A DNA stretch of 64,000 bases from Stichopus chloronotus (lineage: Eukaryota > Echinodermata > Holothuroidea > Aspidochirotida > Stichopodidae). The notes beneath the pieces are model-generated. The model was given only the letters and a program-made list of their open reading frames with translations. It was not told where the DNA came from and did not search any database. Positions within the stretch are counted from its first letter, which is position 1. Each line of letters opens with the position of its first letter. Of this stretch, positions 1 through 14,333 are shown piece by piece. Both the position numbers and the translations under genes were made by a program. Location: contig CM037843.1 in NCBI GenBank assembly GCA_021234535.1, forward strand, positions 22,537,911-22,601,910. The letters run 5' to 3'.

Positions 1-475
1 CTCCTACCTGTCTCCTATTCTGCCCTTTGCTAGGGTAAGACCTATGTTGGTCATCATCGTTCAGTAGAATCATTTGTTATTCTTACACTACATTTTTTTG
101 TCGCAGCCTATATGTGATGCAATAAAAAGCATATGACGTCACATAGCTCACTGTTGCTGGCAAGATCTTAATTTTGTAGTTCTAAACTACAGCTTCCACT
201 GGAGGGGGGGGGGGGGGTTGATGAAAATGTTACCAGTAACAATTGTCACAGATATAGCTCTAGTCGGTCAAGAGAGCTTTTCATTTGCTTCAAGGTTACA
301 AAATGTCATCTGAATACAATCTAAATTTCTGCAAATTTGTTTGTTATTGAGTTTAAATTCCTGTTTGAACATAAAATTAAGATCAAGGGGAGAAAATATT
401 CCCTCCTTTTTGTGAAATTTCATTTTTTTTTTTTTACTAGAGCCCTTCCATTATTATTTATTTTTCAATTTAAAG

Positions 476-3400
476 GATGTGTTACAGCGACTGGATCTCC
501 AATTTCAGCAAAGTCGAGATATGCAATCTCAGTCTCAGCGACGAAGACGCCTTTGAAAATAGAATACAGAACGGCGAGTGGATACGTAGTACAACAGCTG
601 GTGGATGCCGAAATTTCCCTGGTACAAAACTTTGATTTCTTCTGAAACACCCCCCCCCCCCTCTTTACCCTTCACTCAGCCTAAGCACCCGTCATGAAAG
701 TGTAACAAGTACAAAAAGTACTAAAACTGTTTAATTGTATATGGAATCAGAGAGCTGCCACCTGATCAGATTAACTTCATTTGTAATTGTATATCAACGT
801 GCTCGGATAGTTTTTCAAAGTACAGTTAGTCAAAAATGTCCAAAATCACATAGCCATAATGTTAGTATGAGCTTGTTCACGACGTTTCTCTTATATTGTA
901 CTACACACACTGCAATGCCTCGTTTATTGCAGCGGATTATACATTCTCTCCAAAAATTTGGGTAATGTTTTACCTAGGTCGATTACATTTGCTGCGTTAC
1001 AAACTAGTGGATAAAAAAAATACCCAAGGTGGTATAAAAATTACCCTTCTAGGGTAAAATGTTACCTAACAATGGGTACGTTTTAGCCAACTTGGACACT
1101 TTCCCTCACCCAACAGTTTGTATACATACCCAACCTTACATACCCAACCTTTTTAGAGTGCTGCGTATAGATGATTGAACCTGTTTAGAGTGCTGCGTAT
1201 AGATGATTGAGATCAAATGTCATCAGACGTCTAAAGAAAGAAAATGTCATTAAGTTTCCAATAAAATATCTTGTTATCTTGTAAGGAAGTCGAGAATCTC
1301 GTTTCGCTTCATGCACCCTGACTTCATGCAAAATGCAATATTTTGGCCCTTGATCCAATGAGTGTACCGTCTGTGCAAATTCAACACTTTTGTTTATATT
1401 AATTATAGGTCAGCTCTGATCAGCAGAGTAGATGGTATTCGGGTGCGCTCTTAAAATTGAGAATACACAGAATAGTATCCACTTTTATTGCAGATACGTT
1501 TCACCTGAACCCCCAGTACAAAATTACAGTAGGGAAAAAGGAGGGGACGGAAGAGGATGAAAAGTGCAGTGTCGTCATTGCACTGATGCAAAAAGATCGT
1601 CGTAAATTGAAAGAGATGGGTGGAAAAATGCTGACGATTGGGTTTGCCATTTATAAGGTAACCACATAACTTGACATTTTCCGATGTCATGAACACACTG
1701 TAGCTATAATTGACAATACATGTAGTCATGAGATGCTAAAAGCAATTGGATCCGCCAACTCATGGCCATGAATCATTGATGTTAATGGGATATTTCTTTC
1801 GGAGAGGGAGGGGAGGGGACAGGCAAAGGCAAAGGCACGGTAATTTCCACAAGACCACTTGGGCGTCACTCATCTTCACGCCAAGGTTGCCGCACAAATG
1901 GAATCTCGGCACGGAGGGGGGGGGGGGTGTCGCGTGAAAATGCGAATCGGGTTACGTATGAGAAATATCTCACTGTGTCTTATTTTACGAAAATTAATGA
2001 GAATGAAAAATAAGGGCTTACTATTTATGCAACAGGGAGGAGCAACTTACTTGCCCAAGTTAGCTACCTCACTGCAATCAATGAAATGCCATTGTTTTCA
2101 CGAAAATTGGGGGGGGGGGGGAAGGCATCAATAATCTAATATTACCAAAGGCAATGTCACATTGTGGTTTTTTATGTTGTAAAATACAGACTGCAGTGTG
2201 TAGGGCAGTACGTTTTCATGTAGTAATTAAGCAAAATGCTTGTTGAGCTTTAAAGGGAAATAGGGCGTTTAGAATACACCAACATGACATACAAAAGAAG
2301 TAGAGTTAGTCATTGTTAAACCATCCAGTCTCATCAATAAACACCTGCAAAAGCTTCATCTCCTCAAAACATTATGGATGTGACAAGTAACGGAAGATGC
2401 TCATTTGAATTTTGAAAAGTTTGGATGAACAAATTAGTGTTGAGTAAGAAATAACTGAATTTCTATTAGTGAAAAGCTTATTTCTTGGAAAGAAGGCTAC
2501 TGCCCTTGCTTGTTTTGAATAATCTATCATTCTACGTCCACAAACATTGGTTTAAAAAATATGGATGTTTTCTCTAAAACAAACGCCCTTTTTCCCTTTA
2601 AATATAAAACAATGAACAAAAACCATTTACGGTATTTAACTAAGAATATACAGATGTAATAAGTCAACTGTCTTTTTAATTTTCTCGGAAAGGATTTTGT
2701 CTAGTCAAAGAAGGATGTCACATTTTCTAATTTGAGAGACTTTACATAGCTGGTCATTTTGTTGTTTGAGTGTCGAGGTTATGTTTCCTTGAAATTTAGG
2801 TTGTAGTAATATTAGATCCCACACAACCTATTTGGTCTAATTCTGTGTTAACTGTATAGGGAATAACATGATCCCTTGAAAAGAAATTTCATGTGTATTT
2901 TTAGGGGCAAAAGTCGAACCGCAGACCTGCAATCTTGGACAACATTTTTGTTTGTCGAAGGTTGCAAATATAATACTGAATTTTAGGTGAAAGGACAACA
3001 TGAACCCCGCTCCCCTTTTCCAGTGTTGCGCTTTAGGATACACTTTAATCAGTAATCCTATATAGCCAACATTGAAAGGAGGAGGGGGGGGGGGGGTGTT
3101 CAACGTATTTTGCCCAAGATTGTAGAACAGCGCCGGTTAATCGATCGCACTTCTTATACATTTGGAATTAGCCTATATCCTCTGTTCCCCTTTTTGGCGG
3201 GGGCTCTTTTCTTCGGAAGGGAGGGTGACTTGATTTGGTGCTGTATATTTATCATGACGGGCCAGCAAATGTCAGCACTATAACATTCTATCACTTACCG
3301 TCGGATTTACTGAATTATTTATCTCATTTACAGCTAGATGAAGAGAATATTAAACTTGACAGATTGCCAAAGGATTATTTTTTGTACAATAAATCGACCG

Positions 3401-6400
3401 CACGAAGTTCTAGTTTTTTAAACTGCAGGGAAATTACCGACCGCTTCGAGTTCCTCCCCGGGACATACTGCATCGTACCGTCTACGTTTAAGCCTAACGA
3501 GGAGGGAGAGTTTATTCTCCGTACATTCACGGAAAAGAATACTACTAGGTATGAAAGAGCAAGCTAATTGCGTCATTGTGCAGTCATTTGCCTTTAAAAG
3601 TTTTTTTGCCTTGAGTATACATAGTAATTTACTTGGGCTTAGAAAATAATTGTAGGAACCAAAGAAATACAGACATTGCTGAGACGGTTACGATATTAAA
3701 ACATTATGTTTCCTTAAAGGGGAAATCAGGGTTTATTTTCACAATTTTTTTCACTACAATTCCCCACCGGTATCGTACAATGACTTATAACTAACAAATA
3801 TGATCAGCATTATCTCAAAACATGTGGACAATTTCGAGAAACGAGTCAAATTCGGTAAAATCGTATACAGGAGGCTGTGTTGTCTTGTACATGAACGTTT
3901 ATTTTTTGTACCCGACAAATATTACGAGTTCTCATTCAACAGTAAATAAGGCAATAATTATTACCGTTTCTTCTACCTTCAAACACCTCCCCAACGTCTC
4001 TATATTTCGGTGAACAATCAGTTTAGAAAGAAAAATCAACTAAAGGTGAGTTTTCTCAGTCAAACCCTGATTCCCCCTTTAAACTCCTTTAATTAATCCA
4101 ATAACTCATAGTATACGACATTGGAAAGTGTACTTTCCTTTGCACTTAATGGTATGTAGATTCAGTCAGTTAAATGGCATTAATCAGGTGTTTCATTAAG
4201 TAATTTTCAGTACTTTTCCATCAATCATCAAAGGCACAAAAGGCACATAACATGTCTAGTGAGCAAAAAAAAAAAAAAAAAAAGTGAGAAAGCATGGCGA
4301 AGTTACATACGAAGGGAAGGAAAGGATTACAAACTTTTAAATAACCCTGAATATTGATGCAAAAAAAAATGTTTTTCCTTTTATTAACAATTTCGTCGTT
4401 GCAGAAATCCAGATGCAGTGTCATCTGACCTGAAACCAGTTCGACCAAAGGTTTGTCTAGACTGTTCTTGAATTTAAACTAAAAGTAATGTTTCACGGAA
4501 AAGAAGTAGATAATAACAAAGAAACTTTTCCTGGGCTCGTTCTATTTACTTATTTTGATTAAAAGAATAAAGGATTTTTTTAGTTTCTAAAGGTAGATTT
4601 ATTAATGGTGCAAGCATGCTTCACACAATACGTTTTTCTCATTCTTATGACTTAATATGTTTTTTTTTTTCTGTCGTAAAAACTGAAAATGGCGCCGGTA
4701 ATCCATTTGAGTCGGCCAGGGTGAGGGGGAAGGGTGACCTCTCCTTGATTGTACACGTAACAACAATGAGCTGGCTTCAGTGCTGGGAGCCACTTTCCAT
4801 GTTGTTCATAAATTTTCGAAGTTATTTTAATGCACACAGTTGACCCGGGAACAATCGGAAGCCATGGATGCAAAGTTTAGGACGTTGTTTTCACGACTAG
4901 CAGGCAGAGTAAGTAACAACACAAGAATACGTTACACCATCTCCTCCACTGTAGCTGGTTTTAGAGTAAACCTGACAACTAACTTTGAAGTGTTTCAGTG
5001 TCAGCAAGTGTTTTACGTGTGTTTATAAAAAAAAAACAAAAAAACTTTTTATCATTCATGTAAAACCTTTGTGACATGAACACAAATATCTATCGATGAT
5101 GAGGTGCCAGTGCATCAATGGGTGGTTCGTCGTTGTGACGTCACATACGAATAACACAGTGGTTTTTAGTTGTTCAGTTTACAATTAAAGAGAGAAGCAT
5201 CTTCTTTTGTTTTTTTTTTTGTTTTTTTGTTGTTGTTTTTTTCACAGGATGAACTGATTGACTTTGTCGAATTGCAGGAACTGTTGTCTGCCGCGGTGAA
5301 ATCCGGTGAGATTGCTATTTGATGCCATATATCTACATATAACTATGCAGAAGAACTATGCAAAACAATATAGAAAATAGAGAGGACTAAAATGGATTAT
5401 TTACAATTGGATGTCCGATAGACGGTGGATCACTTGGTGTATAATAATACGCAAAACACATTATTGGACACGTATAGCTACATGTCATCCTGCCATGCAG
5501 TGACCGTATGTTGTTACATCAGTTGTTCTCATATTCCTGTTTCAAAATTTTCACACTTCAATGTAGGACTACCTTTATCACAGGCAATACAGTTGTTTAA
5601 TTTACAGAATATAATTCTCAATTTATCACCTGAGAATTATAACTAACAGCACAGAACTTGTCCAGAGCTAGTCAAAGAAGTGTCACGTGCACCGTCACCT
5701 GTTACTATCAGTCAACTAAATTGTAATTGTTTAAGGTTCAATGCCACACATGATTTATTCTTATATGATGATTGATGGGGGTCAAAGGTCATTTGGGTTC
5801 GACAGGGCTTAAACAACGGATTTACAAATAGTCCTCATAATGAAATCAACGAAACCACAATGCATTTGTGCGTCCTGGTTCTATTTTAACCAGAAGAATA
5901 TTGATCACACTTATATCTTTGTAAATGGTTGAGTCACTTTGACACGTCACTATAGTAACAAGATATCATAAACGTGCCTGCGTTGCAAGTGGCATACCCA
6001 GATTTCAAGTATATTTTTATTGGGTTTTATTCTCTTTCAGAGATGGAAGGAAGAGAGGTTTCAGACAGCTTGTGCCGGCTTCTCGTTCGATTTCACGATG
6101 TATCCTTGAAATAAAAAATAAATGAACGCAAGAAAAAGAAACGTACTTTTTAAGTTCATGCAGGTGAAAAGTTTGCAAAACTGAGCTGCTTTTTGCCAAG
6201 TGTACAGACTATTAAATAAAATAGGGTCTTCCCTTTAAAGCCAGTAAAAAAAAAGCAATGCAAAAAAAAAAAAAAAACTAGAAATGTGAACTTCAGAACG
6301 ATTTAGGATAATCTACCCAGAATCTCAGATATGCCCTCTTAGCTTCTCATCCAAGCACATTCTCTCAGATGAACGAAGATCGATTTACATTTGCTGCACG

Positions 6401-9400
6401 AAATTACAAATACCACCGTCATAATGAGTCCATTATTTATCGTCATGTCATTTTTTTTACATTGCTTTCCATCCAGATTTATGGTATTCTTTTGGTCCTC
6501 AAAAATCATACTGGTTAGTTTTTTTTTGTTTTGAGCACCATGGTTGGAGCGCTTTGAAGAACATCGAACAACCTACTTGCCATTCAAATTCACCTACACA
6601 GTCAGTCCTCGGGGTTTAAACTAAAGCTTGTGAATGTGTAGCGAACGAAGTTAAATGAACTTTTAATCGCAAATAGGGATCAACCGATAATCGGATAGGA
6701 TAGAGAATCGGGCCGATGTTCACCATTAGAGGTAAAGCATCGCGGATAGGCGTAAGTTAGATGCTGATGTTCGGCAATCTGATAATGTATTTACACCGGC
6801 GGACGTAGGCCTACTAATCCGTGAACAACGTAGGCCTATAAGAATTGGAATTGAGGAATTGCCCCATGTATGAAGGCTATTTTCTATCTGTAAATCGAGA
6901 GGTATAGCAATGAGATTTGCGATGATTTTGGAATCGTGATAAAAGCACTCATGAGACTGTATCATAAAAACATTTTCAGGAGAGAAATCCAATACATCGA
7001 ATATTGGCAATGTTGCGATAAAAAACAAAACGTAGGCAGATTGAAACCACATCGGCTAACCTCCAATCACAAATAGTTGCAGCTGTTTACCACGTAGGCT
7101 GTCTGTTGAGCCCCCCCCCCCCCCCCCAAGCAGGAAAACCACGACGCTTCGTCTTATTGTCTCTTCATGTCTCCATAAAAATTGAGTAACGTGGAAGGGG
7201 TACGGTGAAGGTGTTATCCCTAGCTCTGTGAAACCTATAAGCAATACAAACGACAGGCTCAATGTCTACTATGGAACAGTATGATCCAGATTCACCAATT
7301 GAGACAGTATAGGAATGCGTAAGTCAAAACAAGAACGATATTTATAGGAACTTAGGATGGACACTGAACAGTAAATTTCATTTTTCTGTATGAGAGAAAA
7401 CCGGAGGGAGGGAAGGGGAGGGGGAACGAATGATTGTTCTCAAGTAGCTTTGTGTTGAATCATTTGCCATCGTATAGGAGATGGTAATCGTAACTTGAAT
7501 GAGCTACGTTGCAAACCTATCAGTTGTATACTTTCCTTACTTGTACACAGAATGATATTGATGGGAAGTTGAACTTTGAGGAATTCAAGGAAATGTGGTA
7601 CACCTTTAAACATTACATGGTAAGTTATATCAAAATATTGACAACACTGTTAACAACCATATTGCTTATGGACTAACATATGTCCCCCAATGTGTAGGAT
7701 CCTAGGGTGCTAACCAATGAAAGCTTGTCACCAGTCGTCCTGGCTCTCTATGATGTCCGAGTCGAGACAAGGATCCTCAATGGTATAGTCTGGGGGTTTT
7801 TCACTTGCAATGGGGAAATTATTGACCGATCCAGAGAACGATGTTGGGTTTTCCCTTCTGCAGTAACGCGGAATTCTCTCAGTATAAATCACTGACGGAT
7901 ATCGTATAACGTTAATCATGTGTTTGCAGTCTGTGCTATGTAAATCCACGTTGATATATGCAGGTTTGCTGCACGAGTTACCTAAGGGAAACATTAACTG
8001 CTCACGTGGTCTAGTTCGGTCGGTAAATTGTTTTAAATCGAAGTATATTCCTCGTACCTCCCTGCCTCAACTGCCGGAAACAGCATTTCACGTGTGTTCT
8101 AAGCTGCATGTACCAACGGCAGCCGAGAAACAGTGAGGTCATGTCTGCAATTTCTCAATTAATGAGTAAAAAAATATTTCTATACATGAAGTGTAGAAGG
8201 AACATTACATACTTTGCAAGTTTGGGTCAGTGTAATGTTATTTGCAATGATGTATTAGTTCATGAGCAGCACTCGTCCCTTTCTATAGTAGTGTATGATG
8301 AGTATATGAATGGAATGCCGCTGTATCTTATTACGCAAGCAGCCAAGGCGCTACCACGCGTCCGCTCTCTTCCACCCTCGCTGTCCAACACACATTACAC
8401 ACCTTAGGTACTTATTTTCTGTTGCCTGAGAGACATGTTCTGATTTCGTTATTGAAGGAGTTATTATCGAATACAAGTAACAAGATTCAGCTGTCGTCTC
8501 CTGCTATTGTCCTCCTGTTATTATTCTCTGCCTCAAAGAACCGTTCTTTTCATCGACATATAAGAAAATAAGACAGTTATTATTCCTAGGTCGATCCACA
8601 ACTGTCAACATTTACCAAGTACCACTAGTACCGTCCATACGACCTCTTTGCCGCCGGATGTGCTCGTTCGTGAGGATTTCGGAAAGTTTATGAATGTGGG
8701 TAGCTGTTTCCAATCGAGCGGCAAATGACTATCGGCTAAACCACAAATGTGTAAAATAATAAAATTGTTGATTTGATTTCCAAATTCTTTTGTGAGTCCA
8801 AATGTTTCTGTATATATTATTAAATACCTAATTTTGTCACAAAATTGCTCGAGCCCAAGGAAATTTGTACCCACACCCTTCCCTCGGCGACCATGACGAT
8901 CACTGGCTCCCCACAAATCATATCATACTGATCTAGCTAATCATGTGGCAATGGATTAACCTTTCAAACTCACGAAGCCGTCAAAAGTCATCTGGTCATT
9001 GAACCTTCAAAACTTGATCCTGTTACCTCCAAAAGTCATTAAGCCGTTGTCAAAAAGTATCTTGTAGTTCAATACTTGTTACGTCTTCAAAACATTAAGT
9101 CTTCAACATTTGTCGCGATAACTTATCAGGCCTATGTAAAAAATCATTCCGTTGTCTCAATACGAAAAGCGGGTTACAGTCCGGAAGACGAGGGAAGGAA
9201 ACACTTTAACGGAGTGAATGATACCTATCTTACTTTTGATAACATTTTGTATATTCGTATGCACATATATTTACTCTACCGCAATTTACTCTACCCATCT
9301 CTATTTTGATGCCTTTGGTTTTTTCCACAGGACGTATTCGAGAAGTTTGAAGTGGATCGCAGTGGTGACCTTAATCAATACGAATTAAGTCAAGCCCTTG

Positions 9401-10890
9401 AATCATTAGGTACGTGAGGGGGACGGGATGGGGGACCGAGATAGAGGACGGGAATAGGGGGCCGGGATAAGGGCCAGGGTACGGGGCCTAGGGAAGGAGG
9501 ACCTGGGTAGGGGCAGGGGTAGGGAGACGGAGGGACCGGGGGTCGGGGAAGGAAGCACCCCCACACAAGCTCTCTATTAATAACGTAAAATCATTTGTTC
9601 CAAGATTACATTTAAATGACCCATTAATGCATTTATTTATAGCCCGCATTGGGTATAATACACGCAACTGCCCTCCGCTTTGACATTGCATTGCTCTCTA
9701 GATCTCACTTATCCACATCTAGGGACTGTTAACCTACAGTAAACACTAGTAAATAGTATCTTTCGCTTTTCCTTTCTGCAGGATTTAAGTTGAGTACACG
9801 ATTGATGAAGAAAGTGTCAAAGGTATATGCCAACAAAAACGGCCGGGTATCCGTGGATGATTTTGTCGAAGTTGTCCTCAAGTTACAAATTCTGTACGGT
9901 AAGAATGTCACTGAGTTTATGTTGCTATGCGATCATGTATGTACGTAGGCTGTTTGCTCGTATTCCACATATACCCGTATGTCCGTATGTATAGGCAACG
10001 TATATCCTACATAATCTGTCTGCTTAATATTGCCTAAAGTTTGAATGAGTATCGTAAGATTCATAATTGTCGCATTTCTCTCTTTTTGTGAAACAAATCC
10101 TTGTCAAGGACTGCTTATTACAAGCGTCATTTATATAGTAAGGTACCCAGAGCTAAGTTGATATTGACTGAGATCACAGCTAATTACCAGCGTCGAGCCC
10201 GTCCACATAATAATATACCTGCTCGCATTTTCTTTTTAAAAGTTTTTTGCACTCAAATCTCAAAGAAATTTAATCTCCTATTATCCATTCCAGATGGCTT
10301 CACCACTTTCAACGGCAGACATTGCTCTCTCTACGACGTATGTTTTTGTTTGAGATAGTTTACCATTTAAGATAAAACCGTGCCTCATTTATCATTTAAA
10401 GTACAAAAAAGAAAAGTAATCCTTTTCTAGTAGTCCTCCTTTTCGCCCAGGCCAGCAATTAGTTGAATTTAATAGTAGGGGGTGAAATGTACGAAGAAGT
10501 CTGAACAAAATTTAAATTAGAATTATTTACTGTCACTAAGTTCCGATGGCCTAAACTTTAACATCTGCATCTCGATAAAAATGAATAAAAGGGAAGCGCC
10601 TCTTCATGGTTTTAAACCAACTAGCAATCTCCCTTATACAAAATGCATTTTCTTTTTCAAAGAGCAACTCATGTTTGTCTTTCTTCATGTATTTAATTGA
10701 AATAAGCATTTTTTTCTTTCTACATACTGCTGTAGACACATTCCGAGTTGAATATTTACATCGAGCATAAACAATGAAGCTAAGTACTTAGAAACTCTAC
10801 TTCACTTTCAATCATTTCAATATAAAGCACATATTCAAATGTATTTTCTTGTGGTTTCTTCAACAGTTTGTGGAAAAATTACTATACTGA
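476..10890 (+). CDS. Calpain (classical, penta-EF-hand type), 3' part of gene
   Basis: This is the C-terminal 362 residues of a calcium-activated cytosolic cysteine protease; the catalytic core lies upstream of the window. Exons read from the sequence, all with AG/GT borders and matching phases: 476-621, 1494-1657, 3334-3548, 4405-4450, 4840-4908, 5248-5305, 6041-6099, 7551-7619, 9331-9409, 9782-9898, 10294-10337, 10867-10890. The first exon carries the calpain signature KVEICNL followed by TAGGCRNFP and, across the splice, DTFHLNPQY, which marks the start of domain III (C2-like, beta-sandwich). Residues 1 to about 190 form domain III with the acidic linker; the rest is the penta-EF-hand domain. 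The 476 exon starts with the last base of a codon, fitting TG|G of the Trp that precedes this Met in the family. The vertebrate subtype cannot be assigned from this half. Confidence 0.93.
1152..1210. repeat. 27-base duplication
   Basis: The unit from TTTAGAGTGCTGCGTATAGA to GATTGA occurs at 1152-1178 and 1184-1210, separated by five bases. It lies in a calpain intron after a stretch rich in TACCCAACCT motifs. Confidence 0.8.
2250..2601. mobile_element. MITE with TTAA target duplication (family A)
   Basis: Terminal inverted repeats of about 20 bases with one mismatch (AAAGGGAAATAGGGCGTTT at the left; CGCCCTTTTTCCCTTT at the right), flanked by TTAA on both sides. It is 352 bases long with no coding capacity, inside calpain intron 2. 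A diverged copy with the same interior sits at 18703-19060. Confidence 0.75.
3714..4082. mobile_element. MITE with TTAA target duplication (family B)
   Basis: Ends are TTAAAGGGGAAATCAGGGTT and its near-perfect inverse AACCCTGATTCCCCCTTTAA; TTAA borders both ends. About 369 bases, in calpain intron 3. The termini resemble family A but the interior is unrelated. Confidence 0.75.
4840..10890 (+). other. Penta-EF-hand domain exons of the calpain
   Basis: Eight small exons encode the calcium-binding and dimerising domain. EF1 is the calpain type (LAGRDELIDFVELQELL). EF2 is canonical, with loop DNDIDGKLNFEE built across two exons. EF3 (EVDRSGDLNQYE) has Glu instead of Asp at loop position 1. EF4 (ANKNGRVSVDD) and EF5 are degenerate. 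In known calpains EF5 serves dimerisation rather than calcium binding. The last exon is only 8 codons including the stop (FVEKLLY then TGA). It is supported by a strong gtatgt donor at 10338 and a cag acceptor at 10866. If that donor is not used, the frame runs on to a stop at 10359 with a non-calpain tail. Confidence 0.85.
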
Positions 10891-11502
10891 CGATGGAAGA
10901 GGCAGTCTGAGTCATGTGACTCAGTGTACATTTCACTTTCAATTACTTTTCTTTTTTATTGTTGTATCAATCACTTTATGTATCCCACCAATTGGCACCC
11001 ACCCAATCCATAACATAGTACGATGCATTTTTTACACGTCTCAAGACTTGTGTTCCCTGACCTTTCCTAACGTCTCTGAGCATAACCTAATCGTGTCATG
11101 AGGCATGACATACATTTCTGGAGAGGCGAGTGTGAAACCTAACAAAACAAAACTATGCAGGATTTGATGATGCTCTTTGGATTACGGATACCGTTTGGTA
11201 TGGATTTATCGTATACTGTTGTACTGTCGATTGTGATTGGTAGCTATATATTGTCATTTAAAGTAATAATTTTGTTATCCTGCATTCGCAAGTCTAACAA
11301 TTCGCCCCTCTTTTCTCGTATAGTGGTGAATGCAAAAAAAAAAAAATGGAGGTTTTCAAATTTGAACAATTTGTAATTCCGCTTACTTGACGTATGCAGT
11401 TTAGGATGTTTTTTTTTCTTTCGAACACAATGCAAGTTAGTTTCTTGGATCAAGTTTTGGAACAGATCTACACTCATTTTGTATTCTTTCCAGAAGGCAA
11501 GC

Positions 11503-11508
11503 AATAAA
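11503..11508 (+). terminator. Possible polyadenylation signal of the calpain gene
   Basis: AATAAA about 610 bases after the calpain stop codon. Position and strand fit a 3' end, but the motif is common by chance in AT-rich DNA. Confidence 0.25.
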
Positions 11509-12569
11509 TGTATATTGATATTTTGAGTTCCGCCTACTTTTCATCTTTTTAGATTGCCCTCCTCTGATGATTTCACATTCTGATATGTAGGCGCACACTC
11601 TAATTCATAAATTCACAAAATGCTCTCTCTTTTAATTTATGGTATTTTTCTCCTAAGTTAATTCCTTTTCATCAAAGTTCGACCTTCTCGACAAGTGACA
11701 AAGATGTGATCATTATGTCTGTGTGTGTGTTCAGAACCCGCCACTGATCGTCTGACCCAGTGATAACGTGTCACGCTGATGACTTACAATGATGACCTCA
11801 AGCCAGTGATGGCTAAATAGTCGTTATACTCTCTAAATTCCAAAGACTGAAATTACGGATCACTCCAACATTAAGATTGAATATTCACTCTAAAGGAATG
11901 AGGATGACTCTTTTCATTGAGATCTTTTCCTCCGAATGTAGCTTGGTCCCTTATTTCACACTAAAAGAGTGAATTTTCACTTCTCAAGCATTTAAGAGAG
12001 TAAATTTATATGTAATGAATAATTGCAAGAAATAACAAACAAAATACTCTGCTATACATGCAAGTTCCTATGTATGGAGTTTCTATACATGTTTTTTCCT
12101 TACACTTATTTTTATTTCCTTATGATTAAGGGGGAAAATGTATGTCAAAATGCTCTTATAATGGAATGCGTTTTAGTCCTTTTTGAATTCGGTGTATAGT
12201 AACTTTCATATACATTCATACTACACCAGTCTGAAAGGTTATCATGCATGACAGCGGTAATCAGTCCACTTGTTCAGCTGTTATTGCATAAGCAGTAAAA
12301 CTGGGTTCACACCAACAACGCTGGCACTGGATTCTCTCAAGACTCTCTTTACAACAAAGTACATCAGATTAAGAATTATATCACAAAAGTTCTCCACCAA
12401 ATTCCTGACGAGCTTTTTTTTTTTATTTCGATCTCAAATGCTGACCTGGTCTAAGGGCAGGCTGGAATTAAAACTGCAGGAGAATACACTTTGAAACACT
12501 GTTTTGCTGGTTCATTTAAAATTAGGTGTCACTGCTGGATACCACCGAGTGACACTGCATCTACCACCA

Positions 12570-13995
12570 TTGTTGAAGTCGAGACCACACTATCCGAGAC
12601 CAAGAACGAGTCCTATGGATTCGAAACCGAGACCGAGTAATTTGAATCCGAGTCAAGAACAAGTCTAACAAATCCGAATTAAGGCACCGTCTCGAGACGG
12701 GAAGAAATGCAATGTTTCTTACAACTATTTTACAAGCATACGTATTTCATCTCCAAGAAGTTGCACATGCGCAGTACAACTCCATAATACCATACAGGAA
12801 TGTCTAAACTATATCACCTTCCTAATCATGCAATACCATGTACCAAATGTATGACAATTAAAGTTAGTAGACACCTACATAGTGGTATTTTAGAGGATGG
12901 TTAAAATGTGTGAATGCCTTATGATGGTTGCCGAATATATCCTGGCTAATACACACTTAACTGATCAGTGACAGCGTTTAATTACTTTTTTGGTTGATGC
13001 CACATTTGAAGAAAATGCCTTTTGTTTCCCATCAGTAATGCAACATTTTCTGCTCGTGAGCATTATAGTTGGACTTATTTCGCTGCGACTTTTCGATAGG
13101 TAGGGCTAGAGTCAGCTCTAGGCCATATTTGACAGTATAACACTGACCTACATTACATAACATATAAACTGTATTACATGTTCCACCAGAGTGGTCTTCA
13201 AACTTTTTCCCTGGCGTCCCACAAAAATGCCAGAAATCTGAAGCTTACCACCTATTTACGCTGATTCCGACAAATAACATTGTTCACGTGTTGAGAGTTT
13301 CTTTTACCGAATTCTAAAAATGGTGTGTACTTGTCACAAATTTCGATTGTGTCTCAACAAAACTGAACATTTGTTTATTTTTATTTTATCTTTTTTTAAT
13401 CGAAAATCTATCCGTTCCAATCAAATTTTCAGACTTTCCTGTTTGTGGGATGTGTCACACAGTTTAGCGACCGTAGTTCTACTGTGAAGTCTTTGTGTAG
13501 TAAGCATTTATAGGAACTGTATTTTTCTCTGTGGGACCTCCTTTTTATTCGGGAGGGGGAGGGGCATGTAATGGAGGTGATTATGATCAGAGCAATAGAA
13601 AAATTTTAGCCACACTTAGCCAGCTATAATTGGATGCAACGATATTCGTCGAATCTTAAAAATAACCAACAAACAAACATGAAAATACTAGTTAATAATG
13701 GTTGCACAACCGGGGGAGCTCCCCGCCGTGAGTTGCGGTATCACACCACCTAAATTATGAGAGAGCACTTGTAACGTTAAAAAATACTGCTCATTAACAC
13801 ATACATCCTCTGGTGCTACAGTCAACTGAACGTTCCCAGCTGTGTCTGTTCAGTCCAAGACCTCGAGTCATGACCCTCATGACCGAGACCAAGACCGAGT
13901 GCTTTCTGTTCGAGACGAAGTCCTGGCAATCAAACACCGAGACGGTGGAGAGACCGGACTCGAGACCTAGACGACCGAGACCGAGATGAATTCAT
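12570..13995. repeat. Two GAGACC-rich clusters and hAT-like remnants
   Basis: Clusters of GAGACCGAG and GAGACCAAG hexamers at 12570-12700 and 13855-13990, both in the same orientation, bracket 1.2 kb of AT-rich DNA. Near 13190 the text AGTGGTCTTCAAACTTTTTC followed by CCTGGCG resembles the ends of hAT transposons. No open frame supports a transposase. Confidence 0.35.
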
Positions 13996-14333
13996 AAAAA
14001 TCAGGAAACTAAGAAATCGTTTAGCGACCTGCAAATTAGTACGGTATATCATTTAGCAAATCAATTATCAAAAAAAAAAAAATTCTGGAGGTGAGTTTGA
14101 ACCCCTTCACCTCATACCTCTCCGTGGCGATCTCTTGGCGAACGCGTTCGGGCTTCATCTGTCGCACCCCCGACTTCAAACTTCAAAATTATGGTGGGCA
14201 CTGAGGCAGAAGACCATACTCTATTCGGTGGCTCTGACAATGTGCCTATATATATATGACGCATGGTCGTCACGACAGGGGGCTGTGGCGGTGCCCCCCC
14301 CCCCCCGCATTGGTAAATTTTAAATTTCCAATT

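Noticed and set aside
1..475. Search for an upstream calpain protease exon
   Set aside because: No stretch translates to catalytic-domain sequence, and no donor fits the needed TG|G phase.
337..645. 102-codon frame over the first calpain exon
   Set aside because: It is in a different reading frame from the calpain signature and crosses the splice donor.
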